Source: Nocardiopsis sp. TSRI0078 (GTDB lineage Bacteria > Actinomycetota > Actinomycetes > Streptosporangiales > Streptosporangiaceae). From it: 64,000 nucleotides of DNA. Where the stretch lies: NCBI RefSeq assembly GCF_001905145.1, contig NZ_LWLB01000033.1, positions 62,001 through 126,000 of the forward strand, given 5' to 3'. The first letter of the stretch is position 1. The number at the start of each line of letters is the position of its first letter. The position numbers and the translations under genes are program-made. Shown one piece after another: positions 14,758 through 23,714 of this stretch. The notes below the pieces were generated by a model. That model did no database searches, was not told the DNA's origin, and saw nothing but the letters and a program-made list of their open reading frames with translations.

Positions 14758-16185
14758 TCACAGGACCTGCAGCCCCTCGCGCGTGGTGTGCCGGCGTACC
14801 TGGGCCGGGATCGCCGGCGAGGTGTCGGCCTCGGGGTCGGGGCGGCGCAGCACGCCCCGCGTGTCCAGGAGCAGCCGCGCGTACTCCTCCAACCGCTTGG
14901 GCCGGTACTCGCTGTGGTCGGTGAGCAGGATGGTCAGGTCGGCGTCGGCCAGCGCCTGGTCCAGGTCGGTGGACCGGGGCACGTCCACCCCGTCGACCTC
15001 CCACGTCTCCACGTGCGGGTCGTGGTAGGTCAGGGTGGCGCCCTTGGCGGCCAGCTTGCGCGCCACCGGCCGCGCCGGGGACTCGCGCTGGTCGGCGATG
15101 TCGGCCTTGTAGGTCACTCCCAGCAGCAGCACCTTGGACCGCGACAGAGCCAGACCCGCGTCGTTGAGCAGCTCCTGGGCCCGCTGGATGACGTAGGACG
15201 GCATCCGGCCGTTGATCTCCTGGGCCAGCTCCACGAACCGGAACGGGTACCCCAGGGTCTTGACCTTGTACGACAGGTAGTTCGGGTCGATGGGGATGCA
15301 GTGCCCGCCCACGCCCGGACCCGGATAGAAGGCCTGGAAGCCGAACGGCTTGGTGGCGGCCGCCGCGATGGAGTCCCACAGGTCGATGCCCAGCTCCTGG
15401 CAGAAGACGGCCATCTCGTTCACCAGCGCGATGTTGACGTGCCGGTAGGTGTTCTCCAGCAGCTTGGCCATCTCGGCCTCGCGGGTGCCGCGCGCCCGCA
15501 CCACCGTGTTCACGAAGGCCGCGTAGAAGACCGCCGCGGCCTCACCGCACTCGGGGGTGAGCCCGCCGACCACCTTGGGCGTGTTGGCCACGCCGAAGGT
15601 CGGGTTGCCGGGATCGATGCGCTCGGGCGAGAACGCCAGGTGGAAGTCGGCGCCCGCGACCAGGCCGGACTTCTCCAGCAGCGGGCGGACCACCTCCTCG
15701 GTGGTGCCGGGGTAGGTGGTGGACTCCAGGATGACCAGGGTGCCCGGTTGCAGTTGCGCGGCGATCGCGGTGGCCGCCGAGGTGACCGCGCCCAGGTCCG
15801 GGCCGCCCTCGGGTGAGAGCGGCGTGGGGACGCAGATCACGATGGTGCGCGTGGTGGACAGGCACGCGGGGTCGGTGGTCGCGGTGAAACCGCGGTCCAG
15901 CATCTGGCGGACGTCCTCAGAGGAGAGGTCGTCCACGTGCGACACCGCGTTGTTGAGCCCGTCGACGACGTTGCTGCTCACATCGAGGCCGGTGACCTTC
16001 AGTCCCGCGGACACGGCCTCGGCCGCCAGCGGCAGGCCGACGTAGCCGAGACCGAGGACGACGAGATCGCTGACCGCGCCGGCGGACTGCTCGGAAACAG
16101 GTGCTGGGTTGGAGGCTGCGGCATCCACTTCGTGGTCACACTCGCATTCATTTCGTGAACGGGCGTAAATAGCGGGGAGTGCCAT
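14758..16185 (-). CDS. Nucleotide-sugar 6-dehydrogenase (UDP-ManNAc/UDP-GlcNAc type)
   Basis: This 475-residue enzyme has about 38 extra N-terminal residues, then an NAD-binding Rossmann motif (VVLGLGYVGLPLA). SPERIDPGN, the central AEMAKLLENTYRHVNIALVNEMA helix and the catalytic cysteine in GVGGHCIPIDPNYLSYK follow. The pattern fits the WecC/WbpA/VipA branch, which oxidises the C6 hydroxyl of UDP-HexNAc to the uronate using two NAD+. A non-hydrolysing UDP-GlcNAc 2-epimerase is encoded 2 kb away, so UDP-ManNAcA is the likely product; that is inference. Together with the GT4 genes it would feed an acidic wall polysaccharide such as teichuronic acid. Confidence 0.87.
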   Translation of the reverse strand: MALPAIYARSRNECECDHEVDAAASNPAPVSEQSAGAVSDLVVLGLGYVGLPLAAEAVSAGLKVTGLDVSSNVVDGLNNAVSHVDDLSSEDVRQMLDRGFTATTDPACLSTTRTIVICVPTPLSPEGGPDLGAVTSAATAIAAQLQPGTLVILESTTYPGTTEEVVRPLLEKSGLVAGADFHLAFSPERIDPGNPTFGVANTPKVVGGLTPECGEAAAVFYAAFVNTVVRARGTREAEMAKLLENTYRHVNIALVNEMAVFCQELGIDLWDSIAAAATKPFGFQAFYPGPGVGGHCIPIDPNYLSYKVKTLGYPFRFVELAQEINGRMPSYVIQRAQELLNDAGLALSRSKVLLLGVTYKADIADQRESPARPVARKLAAKGATLTYHDPHVETWEVDGVDVPRSTDLDQALADADLTILLTDHSEYRPKRLEEYARLLLDTRGVLRRPDPEADTSPAIPAQVRRHTTREGLQVL

Positions 16186-16231
16186 TGCTCAGTGCGTCGG
16201 ACGTCTGAGTGTAGGTAGGCGTTGTCCCCGA

Positions 16232-18043
16232 TTACGGGTTCTGGCCTGGTTCGGTCATTTTCCGAATGAGAACCCGATACGCCTGGTTGTAGCGGTATGC
16301 GGCCTCGGTCCAGGTGCGGTCCGCGCCGACGAGGCTGCGACCTGCACGGCCGTAGGAAGCCCGCTTTTCACGACTGTAAGCGAGTTTTGTCAGGACATCG
16401 GCTAGGCATGCCGATTCGCCCGCAGGAATTAACTCTCCTGTCACTCCCGGTTCCACGATCTCTCGCAAAGCAGGAAGATCACTGGCAACCACGGGGAGTC
16501 CGCCCGCCATGGCCTCCACGGGCTTGAGCGGGGTGACCAGACGGCACACCCTCTCGTCCCGCCGCGGCACGGCGAACACGTCCAGCGCGGCGTGGTGGGC
16601 GCGTACCCGGTCGGCGGGGACCCGGCCGGGGAAGTGCGCGGCACCCTCCAGTCCCAGGGAGGCCGCCCGGGCGCGCAGCGCGGGCAGCTCCGGGCCGTCC
16701 CCCACCACCAGGGCGTGCGCCGACTCCCCGCGCTCGCGCATCAGGGCCACCGCCTCCAGCAGCACGTCCAGGCCCTCGTAGCCGAAGCAGCTGGTGGTGG
16801 TGCCCACCACGAACTCCTCCGCGCCGATCCCCAGCTCCCGGCGCACCCCCTCGCCCGGCGGCAGCGGTTCGAGGAAGGAGGCGTCCACCGCGTTGGGGAC
16901 CACCAGCAGGCGCTCGCGTGCCACCCCCCGCGCCTCGATGTCGGCGCGCATCGCCTCGCCCAGCGTCACCACCAGGTCGGCGGACAGCATGCACTCGGTC
17001 TCGCTCGCGCGCTCGGCCCGGTAGAAGGCGTCGTCCACGCTGCGCGAGGGGTCACGGGACAGCCACGACTCCTCCAGGAAGCCCCGGACCTCGTACACCA
17101 CCGGCAGGCCGAACCTGCGGCCCAGCTCCAGCGCCAGGCGGGCGTTGTGGTGGTTGCTCGCGGCGTGCAGCACGTGCGGTCGCACCGTCTCCACCAGCGC
17201 CGACGCCAACCGCACCCCCGCCTCCAGTTCGCGGGCGGAGTCGGCCGGCGCCGTCCACGGGATCAGCCGGTGGTAGGAGACGCCGTCCAGCCGCACCAGC
17301 GTGCGCGGATCGGGCACCCCCTTGGTGAGCGGATACCCCGCTCGCGTGGCCACGTGCACGTCCATCCCGGCCTCGCGCTGGGCGACCGCGATCCGGTGGG
17401 TGCGCTGGGTGTATCCGGCGTTGGTGTGCGGCAGCGCGTTGGTCACCAGGTGCAGCACCCGCAGCCCCGACCCGGGTGAGGACGGATCACCGGCCACACG
17501 CCAGCGTTCACCGGAGGGAACCTCCGGTCGCCGAGCGTTCACCGTGTCGTCGGGCCGCGTTCGGGCATCGCGGGTTAACGTGATCCCGTGACGGTCAGGC
17601 GACGTGGACGGGGACGCGGGAACAGCGCGTCCCGTGGCCAGGGCCGTCCGGTACTCCGCGGCCTCCCGGAGGGCACCCTCCGGGAGTCGTTCGACCAGCT
17701 CGCGGGCGGTGTCCGCGTCTCCCGCCGCCAGACAGGCCGCCACCAGGCGGCCCACACGGCGGGGAGGGGCGCCGCTCGCCGCGGCGAGCACCGCCTCGCG
17801 GGCGTCGTCGCGTCGGCCCTGGTCCCACAGGGCGTAGGCGCGGGCCCGGCCACCCGCACGGGTGGCCAGGGCGCGGGCCGCACGCCGCGGCGGGCCGGGC
17901 GCCAGCCGCAGCGCCAGCAGCGGCAGCCGGGCCGGATCGGACCGCAGGTGTTGCCAGGCCAACGACAGGATGAACGTCACCGCCCGCGGCCAGCGGGTAC
18001 GGGGACGCGGAACCTGGGATTCGGAAGCTTGGGTGTCATGCAC
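16232..18043 (-). CDS. Large glycosyltransferase family 4 with N-terminal helical extension
   Basis: This 603-residue protein has about 190 residues of Ala/Arg-rich helices with a TPR-like look (RAYALWDQGRRDDAREAVLAA; ACLAAGDADTARELVERLPEG), then a GT-B transferase. Its motifs are LRVLHLVTNALPHTNAGYTQRTHRIA, VYEVRGFLEESW, VVGTTTSCFGYEGLDVLLEAV and KPVEAMAGGLPVVASDLPALREIV. The start is GTG 18043. The last ~90 codons differ sharply: GC falls to roughly 55–58% over 16381–16500 and A/T-ending codons appear, including a TTA at 16430–16432. This looks like a recombined 3' end. The gene diverges from the epimerase at 18183. Confidence 0.82.
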   Translation of the reverse strand: MHDTQASESQVPRPRTRWPRAVTFILSLAWQHLRSDPARLPLLALRLAPGPPRRAARALATRAGGRARAYALWDQGRRDDAREAVLAAASGAPPRRVGRLVAACLAAGDADTARELVERLPEGALREAAEYRTALATGRAVPASPSTSPDRHGITLTRDARTRPDDTVNARRPEVPSGERWRVAGDPSSPGSGLRVLHLVTNALPHTNAGYTQRTHRIAVAQREAGMDVHVATRAGYPLTKGVPDPRTLVRLDGVSYHRLIPWTAPADSARELEAGVRLASALVETVRPHVLHAASNHHNARLALELGRRFGLPVVYEVRGFLEESWLSRDPSRSVDDAFYRAERASETECMLSADLVVTLGEAMRADIEARGVARERLLVVPNAVDASFLEPLPPGEGVRRELGIGAEEFVVGTTTSCFGYEGLDVLLEAVALMRERGESAHALVVGDGPELPALRARAASLGLEGAAHFPGRVPADRVRAHHAALDVFAVPRRDERVCRLVTPLKPVEAMAGGLPVVASDLPALREIVEPGVTGELIPAGESACLADVLTKLAYSREKRASYGRAGRSLVGADRTWTEAAYRYNQAYRVLIRKMTEPGQNP

Positions 18044-18182
18044 GGTCAGTCACACAACCACGCCGACGTGACCATGTGGTGACACCACGGCGACACGGAC
18101 GGGACGGCTCGGGCAAAGAACGTCGCCGGACCACACCAGCCTCGCCGGTCACGGCGGGAACATCACCCCAACAGAAGGAAAC

Positions 18183-19304
18183 GTGAGAGTCGTGGCAACG
18201 AGCGCCCCCCTGGGGAGCCAGGACACAGGGATCGTGCACGTCGTCGGCGCGCGCCCCAACTTCGTCAAGGCCGCGCCCGTCGTCTCCGCCCTGCGCGGGC
18301 GCGGCGCCCACCAGTCGGTCGTGCACACCGGTCAGCACTACGACGACCGCATGTCCGCCGTGTTCTTCCGCGACCTGAACCTACCCACCCCCGACGTCGA
18401 CCTCGGTGTGGGATCGGGCTCCCACGCCGCCCAGACCGCCGCCCTCATGGTGGGCCTGGAGAAGGAGTTCGTCGCGCGCCGGCCCGGCATGGTGGTCGTC
18501 TACGGCGACGTCAACTCCACCGTCGCCGCAGCCCTGGTGGCCGCCAAGCTGCAGATCCCCGTGGCCCACGTCGAGGCGGGCCTGCGCTCCTTCGACGACA
18601 CCATGCCCGAGGAGATCAACCGCCGGGTCACCGACCAGCTCAGCGATCTGTGCTTCGCCACCAGCCCGGAGGCCGTGGGCCACCTGGCCGCCGAGGGCGT
18701 CGCGCCCGACCGCGTCCACCTGGTCGGCAACCCCATGATCGACACCCTGCTGGGCAACCTCGACCGCTTCGACGCCGAGGCCCTGCGCGCCCGCCTCGAC
18801 CTGCCCGAGCGCTACGTCGCCGCCACCCTGCACCGGCCCGCGAACGTGGACGACCCCGACAACGTCGCCCGCCTCACCGAGCGCCTGCACGAGATCGCCG
18901 AGATCGCCGACGTGGTCATGCCCGTGCACCCGCGCGGCAGGGCCGCCTTCGACCGGGTCGGCCTCGGCGACCACCCGCGCGTGCGGCTCCTCGAACCCCT
19001 CGGCTACCTCGACTTCGTCGCCCTCACACGCGGCGCCGCCGCCGTGGTCACCGACTCCGGCGGCGTACAGGAGGAGACCACCATCCTCGGGGTCCCCTGC
19101 CTGACCCTGCGCCCCAACACCGAACGCCCCGTCACCATCACCCACGGCACCAACCAGCTCGTCACGGAGGCCGACCTCCTCCAGGCCGTCACCAAGGTCC
19201 TGCACGGGCAGACACCCGAGCGGATCGGCGACGACACCCCGCCCCTGTGGGACGGGCGCGCCGGGGAGCGCATCGCCTCCGTCCTCACCCAGTGGTCCAG
19301 GTGA
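18183..19304 (+). CDS. wecB: UDP-N-acetylglucosamine 2-epimerase (non-hydrolysing)
   Basis: This 373-residue GT-B-fold epimerase starts at GTG 18183, preceded by GAAGGAAAC. Hallmarks are VVGARPNFVKAAPVV, VHTGQHYD, VYGDVNSTVAAALVAAKLQIPVAHVEAGLRSFD, MPEEINRRVTDQLSD, ATLHRPANVDD and TDSGGVQEETTILGVPCLTLRPNTERPVT. It converts UDP-GlcNAc to UDP-ManNAc in the cytoplasm. With the nucleotide-sugar dehydrogenase at 14758 it would supply UDP-ManNAcA. It is the first plus-strand gene of a set that continues with an unknown protein and a double glycosyltransferase. Confidence 0.92.
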   Translation: MRVVATSAPLGSQDTGIVHVVGARPNFVKAAPVVSALRGRGAHQSVVHTGQHYDDRMSAVFFRDLNLPTPDVDLGVGSGSHAAQTAALMVGLEKEFVARRPGMVVVYGDVNSTVAAALVAAKLQIPVAHVEAGLRSFDDTMPEEINRRVTDQLSDLCFATSPEAVGHLAAEGVAPDRVHLVGNPMIDTLLGNLDRFDAEALRARLDLPERYVAATLHRPANVDDPDNVARLTERLHEIAEIADVVMPVHPRGRAAFDRVGLGDHPRVRLLEPLGYLDFVALTRGAAAVVTDSGGVQEETTILGVPCLTLRPNTERPVTITHGTNQLVTEADLLQAVTKVLHGQTPERIGDDTPPLWDGRAGERIASVLTQWSR

Positions 19305-19632
19305 ACCCCGATGACACACGAGAACCGCAACCCCGTACCCGAACCCAGACACGCCCGGGAGGGGACCCGGGAACGCGCCGTTCCCGCCCCGGCCCCGCCG
19401 GGCGGCCGCGGCACCGTCCCGATCCCCCCACAGCGGTCCAGGTAACCCACCATGGCAAACGTCCTTCAGCCCTCTCCGCCACGACGCCCGGCCGGACCCG
19501 CGACACGCCTCGCCAAGGGCATCCGCACCCGGCCGGGCACGCGCCGGGGGTACCGCCCCGCGACGCCGGCCCCACCACGGCCGACCGACGCAGTGGTTTC
19601 GCCGATCCGACCAGAACACAAGGTGGCAGACC
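19305..19632. other. 328-bp intergenic stretch in the glycan cluster
   Basis: I see no convincing gene. The last 15 bases of the epimerase gene (CAGTGGTCCAGGTGA) recur with two changes at 19432–19446 (CAGCGGTCCAGGTAA), which may be a relic of a local duplication or chance. A possible ATG frame at 19452 lacks a ribosome binding site and has unlike composition. Confidence 0.4.
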
Positions 19633-21423
19633 GTGAAACGGCGTGAACAGAGCCAGACCGAACAGCTCCGTCAGGCGCTGGCCGAGCGCGAGGCCCAGCT
19701 CCAGGAGGCACGCGCGCGGCTGGCGGCCGTGGAGGGCTCCACCTCGCTCCAGGTGGGGCGCGCGCTCACGGCCGCCGCGAAGAAGCCCGGTCGGTCCCTG
19801 GTCAAACTCCCACGTGACCTCTACCGCCTCTGGCGGCGCAGCGGAACCACCCGGCACACCGAGCGCCGCCGCGGCGTCGAGCCGGTCCGCTCCTTCGACG
19901 CGGACCGCCAGGAGGCCCGCCTCCTCACGGGTGTGCCGGGCGGCGGCGAGAACCTGCTCGTGGCCGCCACCGTAGTCGGCCCCGCCATCGCCGAGGCGAT
20001 CGACCCGTACGTGCACCCGGTGTCCCTGCGGCCGCACGACGCCCAGATCGTCATGGACGGCGTGGACGTGGACCTGGTCCTGGTCTCCGCCTCGGCCGCA
20101 GCACCGGGCTCACCGTGGGCGCACGTGGGCGATCCCGCGGTCGTGGACCGCACCCGCGCCCTGCACTGGGTGCTGGAGTCCGCCGCCGCGAGGGGCATCC
20201 CCACCGTCCTGATCGACGACGCCCCCGCCCCGCCCGCCCTGCGCGAACTGGGCTTCGACCGGGTCCACAAGGGGGACGCCGGCGTCCCCCTGCACCTGTT
20301 CAACCCGGTGGCCGCCCACCTGACGCCCGGGCCCAAGGCGGTGTTCGTGCGCGGCCACCGCGACGAACCCGTCCCGGAGGTCCTCACCGAACTGGACGCG
20401 GGCGTGGTGGACGCCGACTCCTCCGGTCTGGCCGACGCGCTGCGCGCCGCCAACGTCGCCGTCGTCCCCGCGTTCCCGAGCGAGGACACGCGCCTGCGCC
20501 GCCGCGCCTGGGCGTGCGGTACCCGCGTGGTCGCCCACGCGGCGGTCCCGGACCCGGCCGACCCCGCCGCGGAGGGGCTGGCGGTCACGGTGCCGCGCCT
20601 GCGCGCCGAGGAGCCCACGCCCTCCGAACAGCGGGGCATGCTCCGGCAGGTCTTCCTGCGGGAGGCCACGCCGGTCCGCCTCGCCGAGATCCTGGACGGC
20701 CTGGACTTCCCTCCCGGAACCCCGGGGGCGGAACTGCCGCTGCGGGGCCGTTCCGTGGCCGTCCTCGCCGACCCGGCGGGGGAGAGCGACGCCGAACTGC
20801 TCGCCGACGACCTGCTGGCCGCGGCCCTGAGGCCCACCGAGGTGATCGTGCCCAGCACGGCCTCGCGCCTGCCCGGGATCCGACGGCTGCGGGCTGAGGG
20901 CGTCACCGTGCGCACCGCGCGCTTCAGCACCCCGGACACACCCGAGGAGCTGACCCGGAGCACGCCCGACGTGCGGGTCGGCGGCCTCGGCCCGGAGAGG
21001 TGGGCGGTCCTGGCCGAGCGGGCCACCGCGCCCTGGGCGCACCTGTGGACCGCACCGGTGGGACGCAGGCGGCTCGCCGACCTGGTGTGCGCGGTCGAGT
21101 GCTCGGACGCCGACGCGGTCGGCGCCGTGGACCTCGGCGCCGGAGAGGAGGGCGGCGACACGGGCGGCCGGCCGCAGGAAGGCGGGGCACGCGGGTTCTT
21201 CGACCGCCCGAGCACCGGCGGGCAGCAGTACGTCTTCGTCAGCGCGGTCGTCCCGGAGCTGGCCCGTACCGGACTGCTGCGGCGCGGCTGGGATCCCGCG
21301 GAGTGGAACCGCCGCGGCACCCGGCTCCTGGCCCTGGGGCCCGACCACGGTACGGGCACCGACCCCGACGCCGAGGACGCCGTGTACAACACCACGGACG
21401 CCCCGACCGGTGCGGTCGGTTGA
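19633..21423 (+). CDS. Unrecognised protein of the glycan cluster, N-terminal coiled coil
   Basis: This 596-residue protein starts at GTG 19633 behind AAGGTGG. Residues 1–40 form a charged coiled coil (QTEQLRQALAEREAQLQEARARLAAVEG), a feature seen on glycosyltransferases and methyltransferases of surface-polymer clusters. A basic linker follows (AAAKKPGRSLVKLPRDLYRLWRR). The rest alternates Rossmann-like strands (VDVDLVLVSASA; GIPTVLIDD; KAVFVRGHRDEP; ANVAVVPAFPSEDTRLRRRAWACGTRVVAH) that resemble a degenerate GT-B or nucleotidyl fold without a clear donor motif. A C-terminal part ends with GGQQYVFVSAVVPEL. It lies between an epimerase and a double GT and probably assists polymer assembly. I do not recognise its family. 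Confidence 0.65.
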   Translation: MKRREQSQTEQLRQALAEREAQLQEARARLAAVEGSTSLQVGRALTAAAKKPGRSLVKLPRDLYRLWRRSGTTRHTERRRGVEPVRSFDADRQEARLLTGVPGGGENLLVAATVVGPAIAEAIDPYVHPVSLRPHDAQIVMDGVDVDLVLVSASAAAPGSPWAHVGDPAVVDRTRALHWVLESAAARGIPTVLIDDAPAPPALRELGFDRVHKGDAGVPLHLFNPVAAHLTPGPKAVFVRGHRDEPVPEVLTELDAGVVDADSSGLADALRAANVAVVPAFPSEDTRLRRRAWACGTRVVAHAAVPDPADPAAEGLAVTVPRLRAEEPTPSEQRGMLRQVFLREATPVRLAEILDGLDFPPGTPGAELPLRGRSVAVLADPAGESDAELLADDLLAAALRPTEVIVPSTASRLPGIRRLRAEGVTVRTARFSTPDTPEELTRSTPDVRVGGLGPERWAVLAERATAPWAHLWTAPVGRRRLADLVCAVECSDADAVGAVDLGAGEEGGDTGGRPQEGGARGFFDRPSTGGQQYVFVSAVVPELARTGLLRRGWDPAEWNRRGTRLLALGPDHGTGTDPDAEDAVYNTTDAPTGAVG

Positions 21424-21481
21424 CCACCGACCGCCCCGACCGCCCCGCACGGGCAACGAGAAAGCATCCGAAGGGAAGAAC

Positions 21482-23698
21482 GTGAGTACACCGCCTCCGC
21501 GCGCACTCCTGTACGGGGACGTGGACCTCAACATCATCGACGGTTCCGCGATCTGGGCGCAGTCGATGGCGCAGGCCCTGGCCGCCGCCGGATGCGAGGT
21601 CACCCTGCTGCTGAAGGCGCCCGTGCGCACCGACCGGCTCACCGAGCCCCTCACCAGGGTGCCCGGGGTCCGGCTGCTGAATCCCCACGAGGACAAGGCG
21701 CTGCCGGACCTGGGGCCGCGGGGGCTCACCCCGGAGCAGGCCGTGACCCTGATGACCAGGCACCACGAGCGCAGGGCCTTCGACCTGGTGGTCGTGCGCG
21801 GCCGCCGCCTGGCCGGCCTGGCCGCGCAGGAGGAGGCGCTGGCGGGACGCCTGTGGACCTACCTGACCGACTTCCCGCACAGCGTGGGGGAACTGTCGGC
21901 GACCGCCACCGCCGAGCTCACCGAGATCGCGCTGGCCTCCCGGTTCCTGCTCTGCCAGACCGAGGAGCTGCGCGCCTTCCTGGAGTCGTCGGTGCCCGCC
22001 GCCTGCGGCCGGTCGGTCCTGTTCCCGCCCGTGGTGGTCGTCCCCGAGGACGTGCGCGCGGACGGGGAGGTACACGCGCGGGCCCGCCTGGCCTACACGG
22101 GCAAGTTCGCGCCGCGGTGGAACACCCTGGAGATGACCGAGCTGCCCGCCGAGCTGGCGCGGCGCGGGGTGGACTCCGAACTCGTGATGATCGGTGACAA
22201 GATCCACGCGGAGCCCGCCGACTGGGCCAAGCGCATGCGCAGGGCCCTGGAGGACACCCCGGACGTGGACTGGCGCGGCGGGATGCCGCGTGCCGAGGCG
22301 CTTCGCCAGGCCGCCGAGTGCGGCTTCGGGCTGTCCTGGCGCGACCCGTCCATGGACGCCAGCCTGGAGCTGTCCACCAAGGTGCTGGAACTGGGCGCGC
22401 TCGGACTGCCGGTGGTGCTCAACCGCACTCCCATGCACGAGACGATGCTGGGCGCCGACTACCCGCTGTTCGCCGGCGCGGACGTCGCCTCGGTCGCCGA
22501 GGTGGTGGCCCGCGCCCACAACGACCGCGCGGTCTACGCGGACGCCGCCGCGCGCTGCCGCGACGCCGCGGCCGACCACACCCTGGAGCGGGCCGCCGAG
22601 CGGCTGCGCGGCTACCTCACCGAGGCCCTGCCCCCGGCGCCGGCGGGCGCCGACCCGGACCGGCCGCTCAAGGTGGTCGTGGCGGGGCACGACATGAAGT
22701 TCTTCACCCGGCTGGCCGAGTACCTGGACTCGCTGCCCGGGCTGGAGGTGCGCATGGACGAGTGGGAGGGGCTGAGCACCCACGACCAGTACCGGTCCCG
22801 CGAGCTGGCGGGCTGGGCGGACGTGGTGATCTGCGAGTGGTGCGGGCCCAACGCCCTGTTCTACGCCAAGTGGAAGCGGCCCGACCAGCGGCTGATCGTG
22901 CGGCTGCACCGCTTCGAGCTGTACGCGGAGTGGCCGCGCAAGCTCGACATCGACAAGGTGGACGCCGTGGTGTGCGTGAGCCCCCACTACGCCGACCTGA
23001 CCCGGGAGCTGACCGGGTGGCCCGCCGACAAGGTGGTCGTGGTGCCCAACTGGGTGGACGACGAGCAGTTGGACCGGCCCAAGCTCTCCGGTGTGGAGTA
23101 CTCGATGGGCATGGTCGGGATCGCCCCGTCGCGCAAGCGCCTGGACCGGGGACTGGACGTGCTGGCGGAGCTGCGGCGCATGGACCCGCGGTACACGCTG
23201 GCGGTGAAGACCAAGCAGCCGTGGGAGTACTGGTGGATCTGGAACCGCCCGGAGGAGCGCGCCTACTTCGAGCGCGTGTACCGGAGGATCCAGCGTGACG
23301 ACCTCCTCGCCTCCGGGGTGGTGTTCGACCCCTTCGGGCCGGACGTGGCCACCTGGCTGCGGCGGGTGGGGTTCATGCTCTCCACCAGCGACGACGAGTC
23401 GTTCCACCTGGCTCCGGCGGAGTGCGCCGCCTCGGGCGGCGTGCCCGCGCTGCTGCCGTGGCCGGGCGCGGACACCATCTACGACCCGCACTGGATCCAC
23501 GACGACGCGGTGGCGATGGCCGAGTCCATCCACGCGACCGTGAGCGAGGGGCGCTTCGCCGCCGAGGCGGAACGGGCGCGCGGGGAGGTCACCAAGGCCT
23601 ACGGCCTGGGCCGGGTGCGTTCGCTGTGGAGCGACCTGGTGGTGCGGGGCAAGGCTCCCGACCAGGCGCAGCAGTCCACCGCCGGGGCGGGCGCCTGA
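21482..23698 (+). CDS. Double GT-B glycosyltransferase (two GT4-like modules fused)
   Basis: The GTG at 21482 has a GAAGGGAAG ribosome binding site and gives 738 residues; the open frame upstream lies within the previous gene. Module 1 (about 1–385) begins LLYGDVDLNIIDGSAIWAQSMAQAL and has AYTGKFAPRWNTLEMTELP and ASLELSTKVLELGALGLPVVLN. Module 2 (about 395–720) begins LKVVVAGHDMKFFTRLAEYL and has VVICEWCGPNALFY, VVVVPNWVDDEQLDRP and DESFHLAPAECAASGGVPALL, an EX7E-type donor site. Two transferase sites in one chain suit synthesis of a disaccharide repeat. Donors and acceptor are unknown. Confidence 0.8.
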   Translation: MSTPPPRALLYGDVDLNIIDGSAIWAQSMAQALAAAGCEVTLLLKAPVRTDRLTEPLTRVPGVRLLNPHEDKALPDLGPRGLTPEQAVTLMTRHHERRAFDLVVVRGRRLAGLAAQEEALAGRLWTYLTDFPHSVGELSATATAELTEIALASRFLLCQTEELRAFLESSVPAACGRSVLFPPVVVVPEDVRADGEVHARARLAYTGKFAPRWNTLEMTELPAELARRGVDSELVMIGDKIHAEPADWAKRMRRALEDTPDVDWRGGMPRAEALRQAAECGFGLSWRDPSMDASLELSTKVLELGALGLPVVLNRTPMHETMLGADYPLFAGADVASVAEVVARAHNDRAVYADAAARCRDAAADHTLERAAERLRGYLTEALPPAPAGADPDRPLKVVVAGHDMKFFTRLAEYLDSLPGLEVRMDEWEGLSTHDQYRSRELAGWADVVICEWCGPNALFYAKWKRPDQRLIVRLHRFELYAEWPRKLDIDKVDAVVCVSPHYADLTRELTGWPADKVVVVPNWVDDEQLDRPKLSGVEYSMGMVGIAPSRKRLDRGLDVLAELRRMDPRYTLAVKTKQPWEYWWIWNRPEERAYFERVYRRIQRDDLLASGVVFDPFGPDVATWLRRVGFMLSTSDDESFHLAPAECAASGGVPALLPWPGADTIYDPHWIHDDAVAMAESIHATVSEGRFAAEAERARGEVTKAYGLGRVRSLWSDLVVRGKAPDQAQQSTAGAGA

Positions 23699-23714
23699 GT
23701 CCCGTCCCGGGAGT

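Noticed and set aside
19452-19646. Possible 64-residue protein before the unknown glycan-cluster gene
   Set aside because: No ribosome binding site, Pro/Arg/Thr-rich random-like composition, and it overlaps the next gene's start.
21239-23533. 764-codon minus-strand open frame opposite the double glycosyltransferase
   Set aside because: His/Gly/Val-rich composition typical of antisense translation; the plus-strand gene has clear motifs.
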